Source: an uncultured Sutterella sp.
GTDB taxonomy: Bacteria; Pseudomonadota; Gammaproteobacteria; Burkholderiales; Burkholderiaceae_F
DNA length: 26,802 nt
Direction: 5' to 3'
NCBI GenBank assembly: GCA_900764215.1
Contig: CAAFNI010000338.1
Location: 1-26,802, forward strand
Positions within the stretch are counted from its first letter, which is position 1. Each line of letters starts with the position of its first letter. The translations under genes and the position numbers were made by a program. Below the pieces are notes generated by a model. It was given only the letters and a program-made list of their open reading frames with translations, did no database searches and was not told the DNA's origin. Of this stretch, positions 1-7,029 are shown in pieces.

Positions 1-151
1 CGCCGCTGCCAAGCTCGTTGGCACGCGTCTTGCCGAAAAGGCCAAGGCTGCCGGTATTGAATCCTGCGCCTTCGACCGTTCCGGCTACCGTTACCATGGC
101 CGTGTCGCCGCGCTCGCTGAAGCTGCGCGCGAAGCCGGTCTCAAGTTCTAA
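1..151 (+). CDS. rplR: 50S ribosomal protein L18, 3' end only (partial)
   Basis: L18 binds 5S rRNA in the central protuberance of the large ribosomal subunit. Only the last 49 codons are present; the reading frame is open from position 2 to a TAA at 149-151. The visible part contains the family's C-terminal signature FDRSGYRYHGRV and ends in AAREAGLKF, as in other betaproteobacterial L18 proteins. It lies 11 bp before rpsE in the standard spc operon order, so it should be cotranscribed with rpsE, rpmD, rplO and secY. The 5' end lies outside the window, so nothing can be said about its start. Confidence 0.96.
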   Translation, partial: AAAKLVGTRLAEKAKAAGIESCAFDRSGYRYHGRVAALAEAAREAGLKF

Positions 152-162
152 GGCAGGGCGAA

Positions 163-684
163 ATGGCTAAGGCTCAAGGTAAAAATCAGATGGTCGACGA
201 ACACGGCGACGGTCTGTGCGAAAAGATGATCGCGGTTAACCGCGTCACGAAGGTTGTTAAGGGTGGTCGCATTCTCGCTTTCGCCGCTCTTACGGTTGTT
301 GGCGACTGCGACGGTCGCGTCGGCATGGGCACGGGCAAGTCCCGTGAAGTGCCGCAGTCCGTCAGCAAGGCCATGGAACGTGCCCGTCACGACATGAAGC
401 GTTTCCCGCTCAAGAACGGCACCATCCATCACGCTGTTGAAGGCCGTCACGGCGCTTCCCGCGTGATCATGATGCCCGCTCCGGAAGGTACCGGCGTGAT
501 CGCCGGCGGCCCGATGCGCGCTGTTTTTGAAGCTGTCGGCATCCGCAACGTCGTTGCCAAGGCCTATGGTTCCACGAACCCGTACAACCTCGTTCGTGCC
601 ACCATTCAGGCTCTCAACAATCTGCGTAGCCCGGCCGAAATTGCTGCCAAGCGCGGCAAGACGGTCGAAGAGCTGCTCGGCTAA
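163..684 (+). CDS. rpsE: 30S ribosomal protein S5
   Basis: S5 sits on the solvent side of the small subunit near the mRNA entry channel and contributes to decoding fidelity. The 173-residue protein shows the N-terminal double-stranded-RNA-binding-like domain at about residues 20-85, including VVKGGR (31-36), the loop where spectinomycin resistance changes map in other bacteria and which looks wild type here. The C-terminal domain carries GGPMRAVFEAVGI (115-127) and the GSTNPYN motif. Length is close to the usual 166-173. The ATG is preceded by a GGCAGGG Shine-Dalgarno-like sequence. It follows rplR by 11 bp and precedes rpmD by 15 bp, the normal spc order. Confidence 0.98.
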   Translation: MAKAQGKNQMVDEHGDGLCEKMIAVNRVTKVVKGGRILAFAALTVVGDCDGRVGMGTGKSREVPQSVSKAMERARHDMKRFPLKNGTIHHAVEGRHGASRVIMMPAPEGTGVIAGGPMRAVFEAVGIRNVVAKAYGSTNPYNLVRATIQALNNLRSPAEIAAKRGKTVEELLG

Positions 685-699
685 TCAGGAGTCCAAGAC

Positions 700-882
700 A
701 TGTCCGAAAAGAAGACCGTTAAGGTTACTCTTGTCAAGAGCCCCATCGGTACGAAGGCTGATCATCGCGCTACGCTCGCTGGCCTCGGTCTCAAGAAGAT
801 CCGCCAGTCTCGCGTTCTCGAAGACACGCCCGCTGTCCGTGGCATGATCAACAAGGTTGCGTATCTCGTGCGCGCCGAATGA
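700..882 (+). CDS. rpmD: 50S ribosomal protein L30
   Basis: L30 is a small large-subunit protein bound to 23S rRNA. The 60-residue product has the typical K-x-V-KSPIG start (residues 7-18) followed by HRATLAGLGLKKI (23-35) and the closing MINKVAYLV. This is the standard short bacterial form. The ATG has an upstream AGGAGT Shine-Dalgarno. It lies between rpsE and rplO, as in other proteobacteria. Confidence 0.97.
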   Translation: MSEKKTVKVTLVKSPIGTKADHRATLAGLGLKKIRQSRVLEDTPAVRGMINKVAYLVRAE

Positions 883-898
883 TCGAAAGGATAACGAA

Positions 899-1339
899 AT
901 GCGTTTGAATACGATCAAGCCCGCTGAGGGCTCTAAGCACGCCCACCACCGCGTCGGTCGCGGTGTCGGCAGCGGTTGGGGCAAGACTGCCGGCCGCGGC
1001 CACAAGGGCCAGAAGTCCCGTGCCGGCGGCTTCCACAAGGTCGGTTTCGAAGGCGGTCAGATGCCGATGTATCGCCGCCTTCCGAAGCGCGGCTTCACCT
1101 CGCTCACCCGCAAGTACTGCGAGGTGGTGCGTCTGTCCGATTTGGAACGTCTGAGCTGCGACGAAATCGATCTGGCCGTCCTCAAGGCTGCCGGCGTCGT
1201 TTCCGCCCTCGCTCAGAACGCCCGTGTGATCCTCGCCGGTGAAATCACCCGCAAGGTCACGGTGCGTGGTCTCGGCGTCACCAAGGGTGCCCGCGCTGCT
1301 ATTGAAGCTGCCGGCGGCTCCGTTGCTGACAACGAATAA
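899..1339 (+). CDS. rplO: 50S ribosomal protein L15
   Basis: L15 is an early-assembly large-subunit protein. The frame is open from 857, but that longer start would overlap rpmD and adds residues foreign to the family. The ATG at 899 gives the conserved N terminus MRLNTIKPAEGSKHAHHRVG, has AAAGGA upstream, and yields 146 residues. The glycine- and arginine-rich N-terminal extension (residues 17-50, with GRGHKGQKSRAGG) threads into 23S rRNA in known structures; the globular C-terminal half ends in AIEAAGGSV. It is followed by secY 26 bp later, as usual for spc operons. Confidence 0.97.
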   Translation: MRLNTIKPAEGSKHAHHRVGRGVGSGWGKTAGRGHKGQKSRAGGFHKVGFEGGQMPMYRRLPKRGFTSLTRKYCEVVRLSDLERLSCDEIDLAVLKAAGVVSALAQNARVILAGEITRKVTVRGLGVTKGARAAIEAAGGSVADNE

Positions 1340-1365
1340 GACAGCTAACCAAAGAGGACACCGAC

Positions 1366-2697
<1,332 letters not shown>

Positions 2698-2779
2698 TTC
2701 GTCAGTGCGGGATGACTTACAATCAACCGATGCTCAGTCCCGGTCTTAACCACCAGGGCAAGCATGGAATGAAGAGCGA

Positions 2780-2814
2780 GGGCGCGGCCGGAACGGCTTG
2801 CGCCCCCGATTTTC
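2780..2814 (+). terminator. Intrinsic terminator after secY
   Basis: A GC-rich stem pairs GGGCGC (2780-2785) with GCGCCC (2800-2805), with further GG/CC-type pairing inside, followed by GATTTTCATT. It lies about 80 bp after the secY stop and ahead of the rpmJ promoter, consistent with an end to the spc operon. The T-tract is short, so termination may be partial. Confidence 0.6.
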
Positions 2815-2861
2815 ATTAAATTATTGCGGTTCGGACAATACAGAGTGCACTACGCTCGGTT

Positions 2862-2892
2862 TTGACTTGCAATAAACAGAAAGCTGTAGTAT
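2862..2892 (+). promoter_or_regulatory. Probable sigma-70 promoter for rpmJ and the alpha operon
   Basis: A TTGACT -35 (2862-2867) is followed by TAGTAT (2887-2892) with a 19-bp spacer, or TGTAGT (2885-2890) with 17 bp. It lies just upstream of rpmJ and downstream of the secY terminator. The leader then contains a small hairpin, CGTGC-TTAC-GCACG (2929-2942), immediately before the rpmJ ribosome binding site. The -35 is strong; the exact -10 is uncertain. Confidence 0.55.
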
Positions 2893-2953
2893 TCTTCTGC
2901 GCTTTCCTGCCATGTGGGCATTGTTATCCGTGCTTACGCACGTGGAGATGAGA

Positions 2954-3067
2954 ATGAAGGTTAACGCTTCGGTCAAAAAGATGTGCCGCAAGTGCAAGAT
3001 CATTAAGCGCAAAGGCGTGGTGCGCGTGATCTGTGCTGACCCGCGTCACAAGCAGCGTCAAGGCTAA
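2954..3067 (+). CDS. rpmJ: 50S ribosomal protein L36
   Basis: L36 is the smallest large-subunit protein. Translation from the ATG at 2954 gives 37 residues, MKVNASVKKMCRKCKIIKRK followed by GVVRVICADPRHKQRQG. It has the zinc-ribbon ligands C11, C14, C27 and H32, so this is the zinc-binding (C+) form. A GGAG sits 6 nt before this ATG. An in-frame ATG two codons earlier (2948) would overlap that Shine-Dalgarno and is less likely. It precedes rpsM by 11 bp, the usual order at the head of the alpha operon. Confidence 0.96.
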   Translation: MKVNASVKKMCRKCKIIKRKGVVRVICADPRHKQRQG

Positions 3068-3078
3068 AGAGGTAAAAA

Positions 3079-3444
3079 ATGGCTCGTATCGCCGGTATTA
3101 ATATTCCGCCGCAGCAGCATGCCGAAATCGGTCTCACCGCCATCTATGGCATCGGCCGTTCTCGCGCTCGTGAAATTCTGACGAATTGCGGCATTGAATT
3201 TTCCAAGAAGGTCAAGGATCTGACCGACGCTGATCTCGAAAAGATCCGCGAACAGGTTGGCAAGTTTACGGTTGAAGGCGACCTGCGTCGCGAAATTCAG
3301 CTCTCGATCAAGCGCTTGATCGACCTTGGCACCTATCGTGGTATGCGTCACCGCAAGGGTCTTCCCTGCCGCGGTCAGCGTACTCGTACGAATGCTCGCA
3401 CCCGCAAAGGCCCGCGTAAGGCCGGTGTGACGCTCAAGAAGTAA
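3079..3444 (+). CDS. rpsM: 30S ribosomal protein S13
   Basis: S13 sits at the head of the small subunit and contacts the P-site tRNA and the large subunit. The 121-residue protein begins ARIAGINIP, carries the helix-two-turn-helix region (AIYGIGRSRAREIL, 20-33), and ends with the basic tail GLPCRGQRTRTNARTRKGPR (94-113) that reaches the P site. Length and sequence are standard. AGAGG precedes the ATG by a good distance. It lies between rpmJ and rpsK in the alpha operon. Confidence 0.98.
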   Translation: MARIAGINIPPQQHAEIGLTAIYGIGRSRAREILTNCGIEFSKKVKDLTDADLEKIREQVGKFTVEGDLRREIQLSIKRLIDLGTYRGMRHRKGLPCRGQRTRTNARTRKGPRKAGVTLKK

Positions 3445-3456
3445 TAAAGGACAACT

Positions 3457-3864
3457 ATGGCTGGCAATAATTCCAAGCAGGCTGCCGCGCAGCGTGCTCG
3501 TAAGAAGGTCAAGAAGGTTGTGACGGAAGGCATCGCCCACGTGCATGCTTCCTTCAACAACACGATCATCACGATCACTGACCGCCAGGGCAACGCCATT
3601 TCGGCGTCTTCCTCCGGCGCTCAGGGCTTCAAGGGTTCCCGCAAGTCCACCCCGTTCGCTGCTCAGGTTGCTGCGGACGTCGCTGGCAAGGCCGCTCTTG
3701 AATACGGTCTTAAGAACGTCGAAGTCCGCATTTGGGGCCCCGGTCCCGGCCGCGAATCCTCGATTCGCGCTCTCAATGCGCTCGGCATTCGTGTGACGTC
3801 GATTCAGGACGTGACGCCGATTCCGCATAACGGTGTTCGTCCCTCCAAGCGTCGCCGCGTCTAA
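3457..3864 (+). CDS. rpsK: 30S ribosomal protein S11
   Basis: S11 lines the platform of the small subunit near the E site. The 135-residue protein has the core HVHASFNNTIITITD (28-42), the GSRKSTPFAAQ segment, the GPGPGRESSIRAL stretch and the terminal PHNGVRPSKRRRV. Length is standard. It starts 12 bp after rpsM with an AAAGGA Shine-Dalgarno. The following gene, rpsD, is 95 bp away across a structured leader. Confidence 0.98.
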   Translation: MAGNNSKQAAAQRARKKVKKVVTEGIAHVHASFNNTIITITDRQGNAISASSSGAQGFKGSRKSTPFAAQVAADVAGKAALEYGLKNVEVRIWGPGPGRESSIRALNALGIRVTSIQDVTPIPHNGVRPSKRRRV

Positions 3865-3890
3865 TTTTTCATTTTTCTGTTGAATCCCGT

Positions 3891-3938
3891 GTCCACATGC
3901 ATACTGAGGCACGTGGACTGAATGTAGGGATACCTACA
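3891..3938 (+). promoter_or_regulatory. Two-hairpin leader in front of rpsD
   Basis: The 95-bp rpsK-rpsD gap holds two adjacent hairpins. The first pairs GTCCAC (3891-3896) with GTGGAC (3913-3918) and can add GC/GC inside. The second is a perfect 6-bp stem, TGTAGG (3923-3928) with CCTACA (3933-3938), closed by GATA. S4 is the autoregulator of the alpha operon in E. coli, through a leader upstream of rpsM, so structure directly before rpsD is a plausible site of S4 feedback. The regulatory role is inference; only the pairing is seen. Confidence 0.45.
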
Positions 3939-3959
3939 GGATAAGAGAGGCAATTTTAA

Positions 3960-4586
3960 ATGGCACGATATCTCGGTCCTAAGCTCAAGCTTTCGCGTCG
4001 CGAAGGCATTGATCTTAATTTGAAGAGCGCCCGTCGTTCGTTTGAGTCCAAGGTCAAGGACGCCGGTTCCAAGCCGGGCCAGCACGGTAAGATTTCCGGA
4101 GCCCGCACGTCCGACTACGGCTCTCAGATGCGCGAAACGCAGAAGGCCAAGCGTCTTTACGGCGTTCTCGAACGTCAGTTCCGTCGTTACTTCGCGGAAG
4201 CTGAACGTATCACCGGCAACACCGGTGAAAATCTTCTCGCCCTTCTTGAATCCCGTCTGGACAATGTGGTTTACCGCATGGGCTTCGGCTCCACGCGCGC
4301 TGAAGCCCGCCAGGTGGTTTCTCACGGCGCTATCCTCGTCAACGGCAAGAAGGTGAACATTCCTTCTTATCACGTCAAGCCGGGTGACGTCATCTCCGTG
4401 CGTGAAAAGGCCCAGAAGCAGGTTCGTATCGTTGAAGCCCTTGAACTGGCTCAGCAGAACGGCTTCCCGGGCTGGGTGAGCGTCGAACCGAAGAAGTTCG
4501 AAGGCACGTTCAAGAACGTTCCTGCTCGCGATGAAATCGCTTACGAAATCAACGAAGCTCTCATCGTCGAACGCTACTCCCGCTAA
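3960..4586 (+). CDS. rpsD: 30S ribosomal protein S4
   Basis: S4 is a primary 16S rRNA-binding assembly protein and in E. coli also the translational repressor of its operon. The 208-residue protein starts MARYLGPKLKLSRREG, lacks the N-terminal cysteine cluster (zinc-free form), and carries the S4 RNA-binding domain at about residues 97-160 (LESRLDNVVYRMGF, then AEARQVVSHGAILVNGKKV). It ends in EALIVERYSR. The start has GAGAGG upstream. It is separated from rpsK by a two-hairpin leader and from rpoA by 280 bp of strongly structured sequence. Confidence 0.98.
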   Translation: MARYLGPKLKLSRREGIDLNLKSARRSFESKVKDAGSKPGQHGKISGARTSDYGSQMRETQKAKRLYGVLERQFRRYFAEAERITGNTGENLLALLESRLDNVVYRMGFGSTRAEARQVVSHGAILVNGKKVNIPSYHVKPGDVISVREKAQKQVRIVEALELAQQNGFPGWVSVEPKKFEGTFKNVPARDEIAYEINEALIVERYSR

Positions 4587-4601
4587 TCGCTTGATTGTAC
4601 T

Positions 4602-4635
4602 TGCGGAGCTCGGTGTAGTGCGCTGCAGCTCCGCA
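4602..4635 (+). promoter_or_regulatory. Perfect 9-bp hairpin after rpsD
   Basis: TGCGGAGCT (4602-4610) pairs exactly with AGCTCCGCA (4627-4635) around a 16-nt loop, 15 bp after the rpsD stop. No T-tract follows, so it is not a canonical intrinsic terminator. It is the first of several stem-loops in the rpsD-rpoA gap and may stabilise the rpsD 3' end or mark processing. Confidence 0.5.
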
Positions 4636-4642
4636 GACACAA

Positions 4643-4695
4643 GGCAGGAAAAGCATTGGAAAACGCGGTCACGCAAGTGTCCGCGTTTTCTTGCC
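4643..4695 (+). terminator. Long hairpin with GNRA tetraloop in the rpsD-rpoA gap
   Basis: GAAAACGCGG (4659-4668) pairs perfectly with CCGCGTTTTC (4681-4690). Above a T-T mismatch, CAC and GTG close a GCAA tetraloop (4673-4676). Outside, GGCAG (4643-4647) can pair with TTGCC (4691-4695). The 3' arm contains TTTT and is followed by a few T and C bases only, so it could be an attenuating terminator or a stable regulatory or processing stem. The structure is directly visible; its function is not. Confidence 0.5.
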
Positions 4696-4723
4696 TCAAG
4701 GAGCCGCGCGCTGTGGAGTCTTA

Positions 4724-4760
4724 TTTGAAAGCCTCCTTTTTCCCGGAGGGGGCTTTCAAA
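4724..4760 (+). promoter_or_regulatory. Long inverted repeat upstream of rpoA
   Basis: TTTGAAAGCC (4724-4733) pairs with GGCTTTCAAA (4751-4760), and TCC (4734-4736) pairs with GGA (4745-4747) across a G bulge. Immediately after it, TACAAT (4766-4771) resembles a -10 box, but no good -35 is seen at the right distance. The repeat could be a DNA operator or an RNA stem. Two smaller stems follow before the rpoA ribosome binding site: TGCGGC with GCCGCA near 4779-4799, and CGGGC with GCCCG near 4827-4843. Confidence 0.4.
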
Positions 4761-4866
4761 TGGTCTACAATGGCCCCTGCGGCAGGACAGCCGCCGCAAT
4801 TTCAGTGCTGTCGCCTTATTCGTTCTCGGGCTTAACGCGCCCGGGGGAATGCAAAGGATCCATACT

Positions 4867-5865
4867 ATGGCTAACACCACGCTTTTGAAGCCGACTTCCG
4901 TTGAGGTCGCGCTCTCTGAAAACAATCCGAACCGTGCCGTCATTACGCTCGAACCGTTTGAGCGCGGCTACGGCCACACGCTCGGCAATGCGCTCCGCCG
5001 CATTCTTCTGAGCTCCATGATCGGCTTTGCGCCGACGGAGGCCCAGATTACCGGCGTCGTTCACGAATATTCCCAGATTGACGGCGTGCTCGAAGACGTC
5101 GTTGACATTCTCCTCAACCTCAAGGGCGTGGTCTTCAAGCTCGAAGGCCGCGACGAAGTAACCGTCATCCTTCGCAAGGATGGCGAAGGCGTCGTCACTG
5201 CCGCCGACTTCGACCTTCCGCACGACGTTTCCGTCGTCAATCCCGACCATGTGATTGCTCATCTCTCCGGCGGTCGTCTTGAAATGCAGGTCAAGGTAGA
5301 GAAGGGCCGCGGCTACCAGCCGGGCGATGTTCGAGCTTTCCGCGATGACTACTCCAAGGCTGCCATCGGCCGCATCATCATGGATGCCTCCTTCTCCCCC
5401 ATTCTTCGCGTGGCCTATCAGGTTCAGGCTGCCCGTGTGGCCCAGCGCACTGACCTCGACAAGCTTGAAATGACGATCGAAACGAACGGGGCCATTGGTC
5501 CGGAAGACGCTCTGCGCGAAGCCGTTCATATCCTGCAGGATCAGCTTGCTGTTTTCGGTACGATCCATCAGGAGACGGGCGCGAACGAGGCTGCGGACGA
5601 GGAAGACGAAGATGTTCCGCCGCCGCTCGATCCCATCCTGCTGCGTCCTGTCGACGATCTCGAACTTACGGTTCGCTCCGCCAACTGCCTCAAGGCCGAA
5701 AACATCTATTACATTGGCGATCTGATTCAGCGTACCGAAAACGAACTTCTCAAGACGCCGAATCTCGGCCGCAAATCTCTGAACGAAATCAAGGAAGTTC
5801 TCGCTGCTCACGGCCTTACGCTCGGCTCTCGCCTCGAAAATTGGCCGCCTGCCCAGGAACACTAA
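4867..5865 (+). CDS. rpoA: RNA polymerase alpha subunit
   Basis: Alpha dimerises to nucleate RNA polymerase assembly and its C-terminal domain contacts UP elements and activators. The ATG at 4867 gives 332 residues and has AAAGGA 8 nt upstream; an in-frame ATG at 4849 lacks as good a signal and adds MQRIHT. The N-terminal domain spans about 1-235 (FERGYGHTLGNALRRILLSS, VVHEYS, GVVFKLEGRDEV). A short acidic linker (about 236-254, with EEDEDVPPP) leads to the C-terminal domain from 255; R270 in LTVRSANC corresponds to the DNA-contacting R265 of E. coli. It ends with the conserved NWPPA. The gene is followed by a separate promoter for rplQ. Confidence 0.98.
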   Translation: MANTTLLKPTSVEVALSENNPNRAVITLEPFERGYGHTLGNALRRILLSSMIGFAPTEAQITGVVHEYSQIDGVLEDVVDILLNLKGVVFKLEGRDEVTVILRKDGEGVVTAADFDLPHDVSVVNPDHVIAHLSGGRLEMQVKVEKGRGYQPGDVRAFRDDYSKAAIGRIIMDASFSPILRVAYQVQAARVAQRTDLDKLEMTIETNGAIGPEDALREAVHILQDQLAVFGTIHQETGANEAADEEDEDVPPPLDPILLRPVDDLELTVRSANCLKAENIYYIGDLIQRTENELLKTPNLGRKSLNEIKEVLAAHGLTLGSRLENWPPAQEH

Positions 5866-5923
5866 TGGGTTGGAAGATCGGTCAAGCATCGGATGGAATG
5901 GCTAAAATTTCAACCGATTTCGT

Positions 5924-5952
5924 TTGACTGCCGTTTGCCGCTGTGCAATAAT
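5924..5952 (+). promoter_or_regulatory. Strong sigma-70 promoter for rplQ
   Basis: TTGACT (5924-5929) and AATAAT (5947-5952) are separated by exactly 17 bp, which predicts a transcript start near 5959. It lies in the 242-bp rpoA-rplQ gap. rplQ is normally the last gene of the alpha operon, so this promoter would let L17 be expressed independently of rpoA. Confidence 0.65.
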
Positions 5953-5974
5953 CCCGACCTGCCTTTTCGGCTCA

Positions 5975-6075
5975 GATGGGCGTGATCTTGATGTCACGCC
6001 CATCGCTTTCACCCGACCGCTCGAATTTCTCAAGAGATAGAAGACTCGGGGTAAGCCTGCCGGTCTTGGCCGGCA
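5975..6075 (+). promoter_or_regulatory. Two-hairpin 5' leader of rplQ
   Basis: The predicted rplQ leader of about 150 nt contains a perfect 10-bp hairpin, GATGGGCGTG (5975-5984) with CACGCCCATC (5995-6004), starting about 16 nt after the predicted transcript start. A 6-bp hairpin follows, TGCCGG (6058-6063) with CCGGCA (6070-6075) and then TTCTTTAT, 32 nt before the rplQ ATG. The first could also act as the rpoA terminator for readthrough transcripts. A role in L17 feedback or mRNA stability is inference. Confidence 0.45.
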
Positions 6076-6107
6076 TTCTTTATAGAAACTTTTAGGAAAT
6101 TACAAAA

Positions 6108-6497
6108 ATGCGTCACCGTCTTGGTCTCCGCAAGCTGAACCGTACCAGCGCTCACCGTCTCGCCATGCTTCGCAACATGATGTGCTCTCTCATCAAGCAC
6201 GAAGCCATCAAGACGACCCTTCCCAAGGCTAAGGAGCTCCGTCGCGTCGTTGAACCGATGATCACCCTCGCCAAGGAACCGACCGTTGCCAACAAGCGTC
6301 TCGCCTTCAATCGTCTTCGTGACCGTGAAGTCGTTTGCAAGCTGTTCGACGAAATCGGCCCGCGCTTTGCGAACCGCAACGGCGGCTACACCCGCATCCT
6401 CAAGATGGGCTTCCGCGTTGGCGACAACGCTCCGATGGCCTACATGGAACTCACGGAAAAGGCCGTTGCCGTTGAAGAAGTCAAGTCTGAAGAATAA
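6108..6497 (+). CDS. rplQ: 50S ribosomal protein L17
   Basis: L17 lines the polypeptide exit region of the large subunit. The 129-residue protein starts MRHRLGLRKLNRTSAHRLAM, continues with the conserved LRNMMCSLIKHEAIKTTLPKAKELR and ends in a short acidic tail. Length is typical for betaproteobacteria. TAGGA precedes the ATG. It closes the alpha operon block and is followed by an intrinsic terminator at 6526. Confidence 0.98.
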   Translation: MRHRLGLRKLNRTSAHRLAMLRNMMCSLIKHEAIKTTLPKAKELRRVVEPMITLAKEPTVANKRLAFNRLRDREVVCKLFDEIGPRFANRNGGYTRILKMGFRVGDNAPMAYMELTEKAVAVEEVKSEE

Positions 6498-6525
6498 GTT
6501 CTGAGGCTGCACTTGCTATCACGAG

Positions 6526-6557
6526 GGCTCGATCGTTTTTGCGGTCGAGCCTTTTTT
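6526..6557 (+). terminator. Intrinsic terminator after rplQ
   Basis: GGCTCGATCG (6526-6535) pairs with CGGTCGAGCC (6542-6551) as a 10-bp stem with one G-T wobble, followed by six T. It ends the ribosomal/RNA polymerase block just before hslR. Confidence 0.88.
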
Positions 6558-6572
6558 GTAATGGAGACAATC

Positions 6573-6959
6573 ATGGACGCCATGCGCATTGACAAGTGGC
6601 TCTGGGCTGCCAGATTTTTCAAAACCCGCACGCTCGCGCAGGAGGAAGTGGGGCTTGGCCGCGTGCTCATGGACGGACAGCGCATGAAGGCTTCGCGTGA
6701 TGTCCGAGTGGGGGATCGCCTAACGATCAGACGTGGCGACGAGGTTTTTCATGTCTATGTGGAAGGTCTATCAAGCGTTCGAGGCCCCGCAAGCGAGGCC
6801 CAGAAGCTTTATCGTGAGACTGAAGAGAGCAAGATGAACCGCTCTCAGATGAAGGAGATGCTCAGACTGGCGTCCGAGCCCGCCTCCTTCATCAGGCAGG
6901 GCCGTCCAACGAAGAAGGACGGACGTCTGCTCAGGGAGTGGCAGCACAATATCAAATGA
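6573..6959 (+). CDS. hslR: S4-domain RNA-binding protein of the Hsp15 (HslR) family
   Basis: Hsp15 recognises stalled 50S subunits carrying nascent-chain tRNA and helps recycle them after heat stress. The 128-residue product has an N-terminal S4 RNA-binding domain (MRIDKWLWAARFFKTRTLAQ near 4-23, then VGDRLTIRRGDEVFHVYVEGL) and a basic C-terminal tail rich in K and R (RQGRPTKKDGRLLREW). The frame is open from 6513, but the upstream part lies in the rplQ terminator. The ATG at 6573 has GGAG 6 nt before it and is preferred over the ATG at 6561. It is a single-gene unit between two terminators. Family assignment is firm; the exact role is by analogy with E. coli. Confidence 0.88.
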   Translation: MDAMRIDKWLWAARFFKTRTLAQEEVGLGRVLMDGQRMKASRDVRVGDRLTIRRGDEVFHVYVEGLSSVRGPASEAQKLYRETEESKMNRSQMKEMLRLASEPASFIRQGRPTKKDGRLLREWQHNIK

Positions 6960-6978
6960 CGTCTCGGGGTGAAAAAAC

Positions 6979-7006
6979 AAGCCCGCACGGTTTTCCGTGC
7001 GGGCTT
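6979..7006. terminator. Bidirectional terminator between hslR and hemB
   Basis: AGCCCGCACGG (6980-6990) and CCGTGCGGGCT (6995-7005) form a perfect 11-bp stem with a TTTT loop, flanked by A-rich sequence on the left and T-rich on the right. The two genes converge here, so it can stop transcripts from both strands. Confidence 0.9.
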
Positions 7007-7029
7007 TCGGTTTTGATTGGAAATCGCGG

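Noticed and set aside
3861..4943. 360-residue open frame on the minus strand across rpsD
   Set aside because: It is antisense to rpsD and part of rpoA, matches no family I recognise, and is explained by the strong codon bias of ribosomal genes leaving the opposite strand free of stops.
4816..5889. 357-residue open frame on the minus strand across rpoA
   Set aside because: Fully antisense to rpoA, low-complexity composition and no plausible start context.
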